DNA of 42,249 bases from Polyangiaceae bacterium. GTDB lineage: Bacteria; Myxococcota_A; Polyangia; Polyangiales; Polyangiaceae. Numbering within the stretch: the stretch's first letter is position 1; each line of letters opens with the position of its first letter. This document shows, piece by piece, positions 8,468 to 14,971 of this stretch. Made by a program: the position numbers and the translations under genes. The notes under the pieces are model-generated. The model was given only the letters and a program-made list of their open reading frames with translations, made no database searches and had not been told where the DNA came from. The stretch spans positions 1 through 42,249 of the forward strand of contig JALOQB010000010.1 in the NCBI GenBank assembly GCA_025453595.1. The letters are read 5' to 3'.

Positions 8468-8503
8468 TTGACGCAGCATTAGCCAGAGCTAATGATAGCT
8501 TTC
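8468..8503 (+). promoter_or_regulatory. Promoter with overlapping palindromic operator for the DUF4160/DUF2442-HTH pair
   Basis: TTGACG (8468-8473) and AATGAT (8491-8496) are spaced by 17 bases and form a good sigma-70-like promoter. A perfect inverted repeat, CATTAGC-CAGA-GCTAATG (8477-8494), fills the spacer and overlaps the -10, the classic place for an autorepressor. The predicted start point falls at about 8503, so the ATG at 8504 may be on a leaderless mRNA. The surroundings are clearly more AT-rich than the rest of the window. Confidence 0.6.
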
Positions 8504-8731
8504 ATGCCCCGCCTCGCAACGTTCAACGGAATCGTCATCTGCATCTACGCAGATGACCACAACCCTCCGCACGTTCACGCCTACTACAGCGACGACAGCG
8601 CCTTGATCATCATCACCTCGGGCGAGGTGTTGGAGGGGTACATTCCGTCCAAGCAGCTCAGGCAGGTTCAGGCGTGGCTCGACGAAAACAGAGCCGATGT
8701 CCAAGCAAAGTGGGACGATCTGAACCCCTGA
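8504..8731 (+). CDS. DUF4160 family protein, likely first gene of a toxin-antitoxin-like pair
   Basis: About 75 residues beginning MPRLATFNGIVICIYADDHNPPHVHAYY, the signature N-terminus of DUF4160 (G-I-V-I-x-x-Y-x-D-D-H-N-P-P-H-x-H), followed by GEVLEGYIP and a C-terminal helix (LRQVQAWLDENR). ATG 8504 is preferred over ATG 8492, because 8492 lies within the -10 box and the family starts MP. DUF4160 proteins are habitually encoded next to DUF2442 proteins and have been proposed as toxin-antitoxin pairs; the biochemical activity is not established. The His-rich motif could bind metal, but that is inference. The next gene follows after three hairpin repeats. Confidence 0.85.
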   Translation: MPRLATFNGIVICIYADDHNPPHVHAYYSDDSALIIITSGEVLEGYIPSKQLRQVQAWLDENRADVQAKWDDLNP

Positions 8732-8736
8732 CAGTC

Positions 8737-8820
8737 GGCAGAGAACCTGGCCACGGAGGCCAGCGGCAGAGAACCTGGCCACGGAGGCCAGCAGCAGAGG
8801 ACCCGGCCACGGAGGCCAGT
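8737..8820 (+). repeat. Three tandem 28-bp hairpin repeats between the two genes of the pair
   Basis: The unit GGCAGAGAACCTGGCC-ACGGA-GGCCAGC occurs at 8737-8764, 8765-8792 and, with four changes, 8793-8820. Each unit contains the perfect stem CTGGCC / GGCCAG with loop ACGGA (CCGGCC in the third copy, still nearly paired). The array fills almost the whole gap between the DUF4160 stop and the Shine-Dalgarno of the downstream gene. It resembles a REP/BIME-type element and could modulate mRNA decay or the relative expression of the two proteins. Confidence 0.85.
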
Positions 8821-8834
8821 ACAAGGATAAGAAG

Positions 8835-9329
8835 ATGGCAACGATTCGAGTCAAGGAAGTCCAGACTCTTGCTGGTTTCAAGCTCGCAGTGGTGTTTTCG
8901 GACGGAACTCGGGGCGAGGTCGACATGAGCACCCACGTGCAACGCAAGCCATTCCTCAAGCTGCAAGACGAGGCGGTGTTCCGCGGCGCTATCGTGGAGT
9001 TCGGTGCCGTGGAGTGGCCTGGTGGGGACGTGGGCATCGCTACGGAGGCGCTGTACGCACTCGCCCACAATCTTGAGCGCCCGACCACTCTCAAAGAGGC
9101 GCGGGCCAACGAGCAAACGGTGAGCCTGCGAGAGCTGCGCAAGTTTCTCGGCAAGACCCAGTCGGAAGTCGCGCTGAATAGCGACCTCACCCAAAGCGCC
9201 GTCGCGCTGTTCGAAGGGGCTGACGACCACAAGCTCTCGGCACTGCGTCGGTACCTGGCAGCCCTCGGGTGCGAGTTGGAGATCCACGCCGTCGTGGACG
9301 GCAAGCGGTTCCCCATTCACGGGCTGTAG
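8835..9329 (+). CDS. DUF2442 domain fused to an XRE-type helix-turn-helix (putative antitoxin/autoregulator)
   Basis: 164 residues. Residues 1-80 match DUF2442 (VKEVQTLAGFKLAVVFSDGTRGEVDMS, then a 'VEFGAVEWPGGDVGIATEALYALA' segment). Residues about 95-140 form an XRE/Cro-type helix-turn-helix (SLRELRKFLGKTQSEVALNS), followed by a short C-terminal domain (LGCELEIHAVVDGKRFPI) like that of HigA/MqsA-type regulators. A clear AAGGA lies 11 bases before ATG 8835. With the upstream DUF4160 gene and the palindrome in their promoter it fits an antitoxin that represses its own operon. Domain calls are firm; the toxin-antitoxin role is inferred. Confidence 0.85.
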   Translation: MATIRVKEVQTLAGFKLAVVFSDGTRGEVDMSTHVQRKPFLKLQDEAVFRGAIVEFGAVEWPGGDVGIATEALYALAHNLERPTTLKEARANEQTVSLRELRKFLGKTQSEVALNSDLTQSAVALFEGADDHKLSALRRYLAALGCELEIHAVVDGKRFPIHGL

Positions 9330-9385
9330 AGTGACGCCCTGAGCATGACAGTCAGAGCGGGCCCGGGTGGTCTGCTGTCATCCGC

Positions 9386-9481
9386 CACGATCTGCTGATC
9401 TGAGGGGTCCTGGTGATCCTTGGCAACCTGAGGGATGGAACGATCACCAAGTTTGTAGAGGCGGACGGTCTCTTTCTTGAG
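9386..9481 (-). pseudogene. IS3-type OrfA transposase helix-turn-helix remnant
   Basis: On the minus strand a short frame reads GLKKETVRLYKLGDRSIPQV then AKDHQDPSDQ. It resembles the N-terminal helix-turn-helix of IS3-family OrfA (K-x-E-A-V-R-L-Y-x-x-G-x-S-I-x-Q-V-A-x-D-L). There is no start, no OrfB and no inverted repeats nearby, so it is a scrap. The rest of 9330-9638 holds nothing else I can support. It adds to the evidence that 7.4-9.7 kb is a graveyard of mobile DNA beside a tRNA. Confidence 0.45.
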
Positions 9482-9638
9482 GCCCGGAATCAAAGCTGCG
9501 GACCACATGCGAAGATCCCTCAAGGAACTGCGGTCTGTTGAAGGGATTCTGGTCAACAATCCAGTCGGTCAGTCCACAGGGGTAGCCGTTCGCTCTCCTT
9601 TGGGAGGAAACGGTTTGTCCTGTGGGTCTGAGACGTTG

Positions 9639-9719
9639 TGCGAAGGGGGGGACTTGAACCCCCACGTATTGCTACACTGGAACCTGAATCCAGCGCGTCT
9701 GCCATTCCGCCACCTTCGC
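9639..9719 (-). tRNA. tRNA-Leu (anticodon CAG)
   Basis: The minus strand folds as a class II tRNA of 81 nt. The acceptor stem is GCGAAGG / CCTTCGC with discriminator A. The anticodon stem CTGGA / TCCAG holds loop TTCAGGT, giving anticodon CAG. A short variable arm (GTA-GCAA-TAC) follows, then T-stem GGGGG / CCCCC around TTCAAGT. CCA is not encoded. It reads CUG, the main Leu codon in a high-GC genome. A decayed copy lies about 2.2 kb downstream on the same strand. Confidence 0.95.
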
Positions 9720-9771
9720 TAGAGGCAGGGCAGAACTTAGCGCCCGAGGTACGTCTTGTAAAGCACTTTTT

Positions 9772-10365
9772 TTACCAGGCCCACCCGGCCCTCAGCGCCG
9801 CGTAGTAGAGCAGCAGGCGGGGCACCCGGAGCAGGAGAAAGAGGCCAAAGAGCCGGCGGGGCATGCGGTAGAGGCCCGCGGTGTAGCAGAGGCCTGAGTA
9901 GGGGAGCGGCGAGAAGCCCGCGATGACGATGGCCCAGGGGCCCCAGCGGCGGAAGACCCGCTCGACCCCCGCCTGGGTGCGCTCCAGCAGGCGGCGAAAG
10001 AAGGCAACGTGCACCAGCTTGCCCGCCAGCGCGTAGGCGGTGAGCCCCGCCAGCACCGAGGCCAGCAGGATCACCGCCACCGGGAGCGCCTGATCTCGAC
10101 CGCTGGTGATGGCCGTGAGCAGGTAAAATTGCGGAGGGATCGGGCACGAGAAGGCGTCCGCGACGAAGGTGCCCGCGAAGAGCCCCCCGAGGCCAAAGCG
10201 CTCGACAAAAGAGGCGCCCAGGCGCTGCAGCGGCTCCCGGTAGAGCCGGGCCAGCGCCAGGACCGCGGCAAAAAAGAGGAGAATCATGCCCAGCAACCGG
10301 AGCAACAGCCCGCGCAGCTCGGCTCTTCGCTGCGCGTCGGTGGGGGGCACAAGGGAGGCGTCCAC
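9772..10365 (-). CDS. DedA/VTT-family (YqaA-like) inner-membrane protein
   Basis: 197 residues from a GTG start. It has about five hydrophobic segments: one near 20-40, one at 60-75, one at 95-115 and two near the C-terminus. The pattern GLFAGTFVADAFSCPIPPQF (a re-entrant glycine/proline loop) and the later GFSPLPYSGLCYTAGLYRM segment are typical of VTT/SNARE-associated (DedA, YqaA) proteins, which are linked to lipid scrambling and membrane homeostasis. It stands alone between the tRNA and the M23 peptidase, with no operon partner. The family is likely; the exact role is unknown. Confidence 0.8.
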   Translation of the reverse strand: MDASLVPPTDAQRRAELRGLLLRLLGMILLFFAAVLALARLYREPLQRLGASFVERFGLGGLFAGTFVADAFSCPIPPQFYLLTAITSGRDQALPVAVILLASVLAGLTAYALAGKLVHVAFFRRLLERTQAGVERVFRRWGPWAIVIAGFSPLPYSGLCYTAGLYRMPRRLFGLFLLLRVPRLLLYYAALRAGWAW

Positions 10366-10460
10366 GGAGCCTCGGTGGTACGGCCTGGCCCTGGCCCCCG
10401 CAAGCGGTTTGCAGGCCTCTCCGGTCGGAAGGTGCCGGCGGACCGACGGCCCAGGGGCCC

Positions 10461-11294
10461 TCAGCGCAGCGGGAGCAGGTTCCGCGGGTCGACGGCGATG
10501 GTCCGATCGTTCGCCGCGATCTTGCCGGCCGGCAAGGTCGCCGCGTCGACGCCGTCCCGCACGCGGCGGATCTCCAGGTGCAGGTGAACGACGCCCTCGC
10601 TGCCGCTGTCCCCCACCTGCCCCAGCGGCGCCCCCGGCGCCAGCCGCTGCCCCCGCTCCAGCCCCGGGGCCGCGCGGTCGAGGTGGCCGTGGATCACCAG
10701 GTACTCCCTGGGATGGCCGTGCTCCTGGCGCCGGTGCCGCGTCACCACCGAGAGGCCGAAGAGCTCCCCGATGTAGAGAACTTCTGTATCCCCCTCCTGG
10801 CCTTCGAGGGGGAGGTTTTGGACCCCGGTGCCCCGGGGGGCCGCCAGGTCGACGCCGCCGTGACCGACCGCCTTGAGGTGGGCGCCGCGGCGCTGCTGCT
10901 CGTCGGGAAGATCGAGGTCAAAGCCGCTGACGGCGAGCTTGCCCCCCTCGGGGGTCGGGATCGGGTAGCGGTAGGCGCCGTAGTCTTCCGGGCGCTCCGG
11001 GTGCCGCGGGATCTGGTCGTAGACCCGGAGCTGGCCGCGCCGATCGTGGTGCTGGTTGCTCCGGGCCTCGAGGGGCTCGCCCCCCTGCGCCTGGGCGAAG
11101 GGCACGCAGCCGTCGCCGTCGGGCAGCGCCCCGGAAGGGCAAGGGGCGGCGACCGGTGCCAGGGGCCCCGCCGAGGCGGAGGCCGAGGGGGCCGCCCGGG
11201 GCTGGACCCGGCGCAGCAGCGGCCGCCCGGGGAAAGCCCCGGAGAGGGCCGCGAGGGCCGCGGTGGCCAGGCAGGCGCGCACGGCGGGTTGCAT
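10461..11294 (-). CDS. Secreted M23-family (LytM-like) metallopeptidase
   Basis: 277 residues from ATG 11294, which opens a plausible signal peptide (MQPAVRACLATAALAAL). A low-complexity Ala/Pro/Ser region follows, then the peptidase domain. GHGGVDLAAPRGTGV supplies the first zinc His and Asp, VIHGHLD a strand with conserved His, and VHLHLEIRR the HxH pair. M23 enzymes cut peptidoglycan peptide bridges, so an envelope or predatory-lysis role is likely. A longer open frame upstream of ATG 11294 is Arg/Gly-rich and overlaps the divergent gene, so I reject it. All metal ligands appear present, so it should be active. Confidence 0.85.
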   Translation of the reverse strand: MQPAVRACLATAALAALSGAFPGRPLLRRVQPRAAPSASASAGPLAPVAAPCPSGALPDGDGCVPFAQAQGGEPLEARSNQHHDRRGQLRVYDQIPRHPERPEDYGAYRYPIPTPEGGKLAVSGFDLDLPDEQQRRGAHLKAVGHGGVDLAAPRGTGVQNLPLEGQEGDTEVLYIGELFGLSVVTRHRRQEHGHPREYLVIHGHLDRAAPGLERGQRLAPGAPLGQVGDSGSEGVVHLHLEIRRVRDGVDAATLPAGKIAANDRTIAVDPRNLLPLR

Positions 11295-11361
11295 GGGGAA
11301 GAAACCGCGGGCCAAAGCGAATCCTTCCCGCAGGGGAGGGGGCTTGCTACGAACGCCGCCC

Positions 11362-12093
11362 ATGAACAAGCCAAATCGACCGCCCTCGGGCCCCCGGGGC
11401 CCCCGCCCCCCCGCGGTACGTCGCCCCGCGCCCGCCGCGCCCTCGCGCCCCGCCTCCCCGGCCGCGGAGCAGCTCGCCTCCCTCTTCGACGCCGAGCGCG
11501 CCGTGCGCCGCTTCCACCGCGAGCTCTCCAAGGGCGATCGCTCCGCGGTCCTCGCCGCCGTCGCCGCCGCCGTCGCCGCCGGCCTCCGCGAGCAGGACCA
11601 GCGCGAGGCCGCGGTCCGCCTCGTCTCCTGCGCCCAGGTCCTCGGGAATTTCCAGGGCGATCAGCCCGTCGACCTCCTCATCGACATCCTGGGCAGCGAG
11701 GTCGACGAGGTCCGCCAGATCGCCGGCGAGATCCTGTCCGAGATGGCCTTCTCTCGCTTCAAGGAGATCGCCCTCGGCGTCGAGCGCGCCCTCGCCCGCC
11801 TCGATCCCGATAGCCCCGCCCGCTCCGAGCTCCCCTTCGTGCTCCACGAGGTCCCCGAGCCCGGCGTCGTCAAGCTCCTCGAGCTCTTCCTCAAGCAGAA
11901 GGACCCCCAGAGCGTCCTCGCCGCCATCGAGGCCTGCGTCGAGCGCGGCGACCCCGACCTGCTCCCCGCCATCGAGGCCCTCCGCTCCGACCGCCGCATC
12001 GTCGAGATCGATGATGACGAGGGCGAGAGCGAGCAGGCCGAGCTGGGCCAGCTCGCCGCCGAGGCTTGCGATATGATCCGGACCGAAGAATGA
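11362..12093 (+). CDS. HEAT-like helical repeat protein
   Basis: 243 residues from ATG 11362. The first 40 are a Pro/Arg/Ala-rich basic tail; the rest is alternating amphipathic helices (VDLLIDILGSEVDEVRQIAG, VVKLLELFLKQKDPQSVLAAI, LLPAIEAL) in the manner of HEAT or armadillo repeats, which usually mediate protein contacts. The C-terminus is strongly acidic (DDDEGESEQAE). It overlaps the downstream methyltransferase by ATGA, so the two are translationally coupled. It is divergent from the M23 gene with a 67-bp shared promoter region. The partner and function are unknown; the methyltransferase is the obvious candidate. Confidence 0.75.
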   Translation: MNKPNRPPSGPRGPRPPAVRRPAPAAPSRPASPAAEQLASLFDAERAVRRFHRELSKGDRSAVLAAVAAAVAAGLREQDQREAAVRLVSCAQVLGNFQGDQPVDLLIDILGSEVDEVRQIAGEILSEMAFSRFKEIALGVERALARLDPDSPARSELPFVLHEVPEPGVVKLLELFLKQKDPQSVLAAIEACVERGDPDLLPAIEALRSDRRIVEIDDDEGESEQAELGQLAAEACDMIRTEE

Positions 12094-12905
12094 CCCTCGC
12101 CCTCGGCGCCCCTCTCTCCGGGGAAGATGTATCGATCTTCCATACCCAGGTGGCCCCCCGCTGCCGCGCCCTCTTCGAGGAGCGCTTCCTGGAGCCCATG
12201 ACCCTCGAAGAGGAGGCCGTGGTGGTGCACCTCGGGTGCCGCACCGGCTTCCACGACGAGGAGCTGGTCGCCCGGGCCGGGGCCTCCACGCTGGTCGGCC
12301 TCGACGCCTCCCTGGACGCCATCGCCCTCGCCGCGGGCAGCGCGGGGGCCGTCGAGGGGCGCTTCGGGTACCACCCCTCTCCCCTGCCCTCCCTGTTCCC
12401 CGAGGGGGCCTTCTCCCACGCGGTCAGCCTCTACTCGCTGGCGCTGCAGGGCGAGGACTGGGCCCCGCTGGTGCAGGAGGCCGGGCGCCTGCTCCGCCCC
12501 GGGGGCCAGCTGCTGATGGCGATCCCGCTCCGCGGCTCTTACCTCGAGCTGCTCGACCTGCTCCGGGAGCACGGCGAGGCCATCGAGGATGACGACCTCC
12601 TGGCCCGGATCAACACGCTGGTGGTGCAGCGCCCCGGCCTCGAGCAGGCGAACGAGGTGCTGGAGGACGCCGGCTTCTACGACGTGGACATCGATTTGCA
12701 CCGGCTCAAGCTCGACTACGAGAGCGGCGCCGATCTGCTGATCGATCCGCTCTTCCGCCTGCTGCTCGCCCCCCACCTGGCCGCCCTCGCCCCCCGGGGC
12801 CCCGGGGCCGCCATCGAGCACCTCCAGGTCGCCCTCCAGCGCTACTGGTCCTCGGTCTCCTTCGAGCTCTCCCTCAACGTCGGGTACCTCTCCGCTCGCC
12901 GCTGA
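12090..12905 (+). CDS. Class I SAM-dependent methyltransferase-like protein
   Basis: 271 residues; ATG 12090 overlaps the preceding TGA. Motif I is VVVHLGCRTGFHDEEL (a variant of D/E-x-G-x-G-x-G) near residue 50, followed by LVGLDASLDAIALA at the end of strand 2, LFPEGAFSHAVSLYSL as motif IV, and LLRPGGQLLMAIPLRG as the post-IV strand. The fold is clear. The 'GCRTG' motif lacks one of the usual glycines, so SAM binding may be weakened; the protein may be a divergent enzyme or a non-catalytic relative. The coupled HEAT-like gene may be its substrate or scaffold. Confidence 0.75.
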   Translation: MTLALGAPLSGEDVSIFHTQVAPRCRALFEERFLEPMTLEEEAVVVHLGCRTGFHDEELVARAGASTLVGLDASLDAIALAAGSAGAVEGRFGYHPSPLPSLFPEGAFSHAVSLYSLALQGEDWAPLVQEAGRLLRPGGQLLMAIPLRGSYLELLDLLREHGEAIEDDDLLARINTLVVQRPGLEQANEVLEDAGFYDVDIDLHRLKLDYESGADLLIDPLFRLLLAPHLAALAPRGPGAAIEHLQVALQRYWSSVSFELSLNVGYLSARR

Positions 12906-13090
12906 GCACCCAGCCGCCGTAGCTCCCTGCGCTGCCACAGCACCCCCGCCAGCAGCGCCGCCGTGACCGCCGGCCACAGCACGAAGAACAGCAGCGCGTT
13001 CGCGTCCCGGTAGGTGACCCCGAGCAGCCCCGCGACCCGGAGCAAGAAATCCACGCAGGCTGCGTAGATCGCCGTCCCGAGGCGCGTCAT
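12842..13090 (-). CDS. Small single-span membrane protein
   Basis: 82 residues. A hydrophobic stretch (NALLFFVLWPAVTAALLAGV) spans the membrane, flanked by a short N-terminal amphipathic part (a second weak span is possible) and a charged cytoplasmic-type tail (QRRELRRLGAQRRAERY). Its ATG overlaps the stop of the upstream gene 13087-13515 by four bases, so the two form an operon. Its last 64 bases run convergently into the methyltransferase 3' end. No family is recognised. Coding is supported by the overlap arrangement and composition. Confidence 0.6.
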   Translation of the reverse strand: MTRLGTAIYAACVDFLLRVAGLLGVTYRDANALLFFVLWPAVTAALLAGVLWQRRELRRLGAQRRAERYPTLRESSKETEDQ

Positions 13091-13515
13091 CTGCGCCCCC
13101 CCGCCCGGAGCGCCCGGAGCGCCCGGCGCTGGCGCCAGAACACCACCCACAGGCCGTACATCAACCCCGGCCACAGCAAACAGAACACCAGCAGGTTCGC
13201 CGCCCCGTAGCCCCGCGCCCGGTCCGGCGAGAAGGCGCGCCCCAGGGCGAAGAGCCCCCGGATCGTCCCGCCAAAGAGGTACGCGTCTCCGGTGAGCACC
13301 GCAGGGAGCCGGGGTCGATGGCTGCAGCCATGGTTGTGGCAGGCCCAGGTGCAGCGATCCTCCCGGCGCCCCTCCCGCGGGAGGGCGCCCCGGACCAGCT
13401 CCACCGAGGGGCTCGTGGCGTTCACCCCGTAAAGGATCAGCCACGGCGCGCAGAGCGGCGCCACGTAGATCCAGAGCACCCAGAGCCAGACCGCGGAGCC
13501 CCGCGCCCCTCGCAT
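13087..13515 (-). CDS. Membrane protein with a periplasmic Cys/His cluster
   Basis: 142 residues with two membrane spans, near 10-30 and 108-128, and a loop between them. The loop holds RCTWACHNHGCSHRPRLP, with three Cys and three His within 18 residues, suggesting a metal or haem site or a disulphide knot. It then reads YLFGGTIRGLFALGR. The gene is followed by the small membrane protein with an ATGA overlap. I do not recognise the family; the cluster is what stands out. Confidence 0.7.
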   Translation of the reverse strand: MRGARGSAVWLWVLWIYVAPLCAPWLILYGVNATSPSVELVRGALPREGRREDRCTWACHNHGCSHRPRLPAVLTGDAYLFGGTIRGLFALGRAFSPDRARGYGAANLLVFCLLWPGLMYGLWVVFWRQRRALRALRAGGRR

Positions 13516-13521
13516 CCCCGC

Positions 13522-14205
13522 TCACCGCCGCCGCCGCAAGCGCAGCCACGCCAGCCCCAGCGCCAGCGCCCACCCCCCGCCCCCGGGGCTCCCCCCCCAG
13601 CTGCAGCCCCCGTCCGCCTCCTGGTCCGTCGGGCTCGTGGACCCGCCGGCCCCCGACTGTCCGGAACTTCCGGATGATCCCCCGGCCCCGCCCTGTCCGG
13701 AACTTCCGGAACCTCCGCCGGCCCCGCTCTGTCCGGAGCTTCCGGATGCACCGCCGGCCCCCGGCCCCGGCTCGACGATGAAGGAGGTGAGGATGACGTT
13801 GCCGGGAGACTTGGGCTCCTGGGCCAGCAGCTGGCCCGTGGCGCCGGCCTCCCGGATGAGGGTGAAGGAGAAGACCTGGGAGCCCTCGCAGGCGGGGGAA
13901 GACTGGGGGGTGAAGGTGGTATCCACCGGCTGGTCGGCGATGCGGAGAGAGAGGGCGCTGGCCTCGATCGGGTCAGGGGAGTCGGAGCAAGGCCCTCCGG
14001 GGGCGCAGCACTTGGTCGAGCACCGGACCGCCAGCAGCGCGGGTTGACCGGATTGCAGCGGCTGGGCGCCCTGGTCATCCTTGGCGAGCGGGGTGCAGGT
14101 GGCATCGATCAGGTCGCCCTGGCAGGAGGTGCCGCAGGTGGCAGAGGCGAGGCGTGGGGAGAGCAGCAAGGCCGCGAGGAGCAGGGCAGAGAGGCGAGAG
14201 GACAT
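13522..14205 (-). CDS. Secreted protein with Gly/Ser repeat linker and MYXO-CTERM-like tail
   Basis: 227 residues. It starts with a signal peptide (MSSRLSALLLAALLLSPRLASA) and a Cys-rich mature N-terminus (TCGTSCQGDL, CSTKCCAPGGPCSD). A domain of about 130 residues follows, then three 12-residue units of the type SGSSGQSGAGGx. The tail matches the MYXO-CTERM layout: a Gly-Cys motif (GGCSWGG), a hydrophobic stretch (GWALALGLAWL) and a final Arg cluster (RLRRRR). This tail marks proteins for sorting and cell-surface anchoring in myxobacteria. The function of the main domain is unknown. ATG 14205 was chosen because it begins the signal peptide. Confidence 0.8.
   Translation of the reverse strand: MSSRLSALLLAALLLSPRLASATCGTSCQGDLIDATCTPLAKDDQGAQPLQSGQPALLAVRCSTKCCAPGGPCSDSPDPIEASALSLRIADQPVDTTFTPQSSPACEGSQVFSFTLIREAGATGQLLAQEPKSPGNVILTSFIVEPGPGAGGASGSSGQSGAGGGSGSSGQGGAGGSSGSSGQSGAGGSTSPTDQEADGGCSWGGSPGGGGWALALGLAWLRLRRRR
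13652..13763 (-). repeat. 36-bp intragenic tandem repeats encoding the Gly/Ser linker
   Basis: Three units start 36 bp apart; the near-palindrome TCCGGAACTTCCGGA begins at 13660 and 13696 and the variant TCCGGAGCTTCCGGA at 13732. They encode the SGSSGQ units of the secreted protein. The palindromic core may be a by-product of the codon choice, and copy number is likely to vary between strains. Confidence 0.8.
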
Positions 14206-14328
14206 GATGGGAAGAGCTTCGCATGAAAGGGCCGGCGCCGGGGGCTGCTGCCGGGAGGGGCGCGGTGTGATAACAGAGGAGAAAGCTGGGCCCGGCGCAG
14301 GAGCGCGGGCAAGGAGACGGAGGCCAAG

Positions 14329-14883
14329 ATGCTCGATAAGCTGAAAGATGCCGTTGTATCCGCCGTGAACCGCGCCGCCTACGGGAAGGCGCCGGAGGGG
14401 GGGCCCCGATCGCTCCAGGACCTCGACCTGCGGCGGCTGGATGGGTCGCCCATGGCGCTCGAAGAGCTGAAGGGGAAGGTGGTGCTGTTCGTGAATGTGG
14501 CCAGCCGCTGCGGGTTGACCCCGCAGTACGAGCAGCTGGTCGAGGTGTACCACCGCTTCCAGGGTCGAGGATTTCTCGTCGTGGGCGCCCCCTGCAACCA
14601 GTTCCTCGGGCAGGAGCCCGGCACCGCGGGCGAGATCGAGAGCTTCTGCTCGGCGACCTACGGCGTCGACTTCCCGCTCCTCGAGAAGCAGGACGTGAAC
14701 GGCGCGCAGCGGAGCCCGCTCTACCAGTGGCTGGTCGGCAGCGGCGTCGGCGGGGGCGGCGACATCGGCTGGAACTTCGAGAAATTCCTGGTCGGTCGGG
14801 ATGGCCGGGTGCTCCAGCGCTTCTCGCCCCGGGTCAAACCCGACGCCCCCGAGGTGCTGGCGGCGATCGAGGCGGCGCTCTGA
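14329..14883 (+). CDS. Glutathione peroxidase-family (thiol peroxidase) enzyme
   Basis: 184 residues with all family motifs. [15 protein letters not shown] carries the peroxidatic Cys (about 61), [13 protein letters not shown] the conserved Gln segment, and GWNFEKFLV the Trp-Asn of the catalytic tetrad. Cys 107 in '[12 protein letters not shown]' fits the position of a resolving Cys, so it may use thioredoxin rather than glutathione. It reduces hydroperoxides in the cytoplasm; no export signal is seen. It is divergent from the MYXO-CTERM gene (123-bp gap) and followed after 88 bp by the rpoZ-methyltransferase frame. Confidence 0.92.
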   Translation: MLDKLKDAVVSAVNRAAYGKAPEGGPRSLQDLDLRRLDGSPMALEELKGKVVLFVNVASRCGLTPQYEQLVEVYHRFQGRGFLVVGAPCNQFLGQEPGTAGEIESFCSATYGVDFPLLEKQDVNGAQRSPLYQWLVGSGVGGGGDIGWNFEKFLVGRDGRVLQRFSPRVKPDAPEVLAAIEAAL

Positions 14884-14971
14884 GGGGCTGGCTTGCATGG
14901 AGGGGCGAGGTCCGGTAGGTTGCTTCGCCCTCCGGGCTGCGAGGCCCGATTTTTCTCAAGGAAGTGACCGA

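Noticed and set aside
8737..8820. Three tandem 28-bp repeats as a CRISPR array
   Set aside because: The units are directly adjacent with no spacers, and no cas genes are present in the window.
8489..9316. A long antisense gene opposite the DUF4160/DUF2442-HTH pair
   Set aside because: It mirrors two well-supported genes and crosses the hairpin repeats; its composition is that of a shadow frame.
10461..11531. N-terminally extended M23 peptidase starting at 11531
   Set aside because: The extra residues are basic low-complexity sequence overlapping the divergent HEAT-like gene; the start at 11294 opens a signal peptide.
13652..13763. 36-bp repeats as a CRISPR or regulatory array
   Set aside because: They lie in frame within a coding sequence and encode a Gly/Ser linker.
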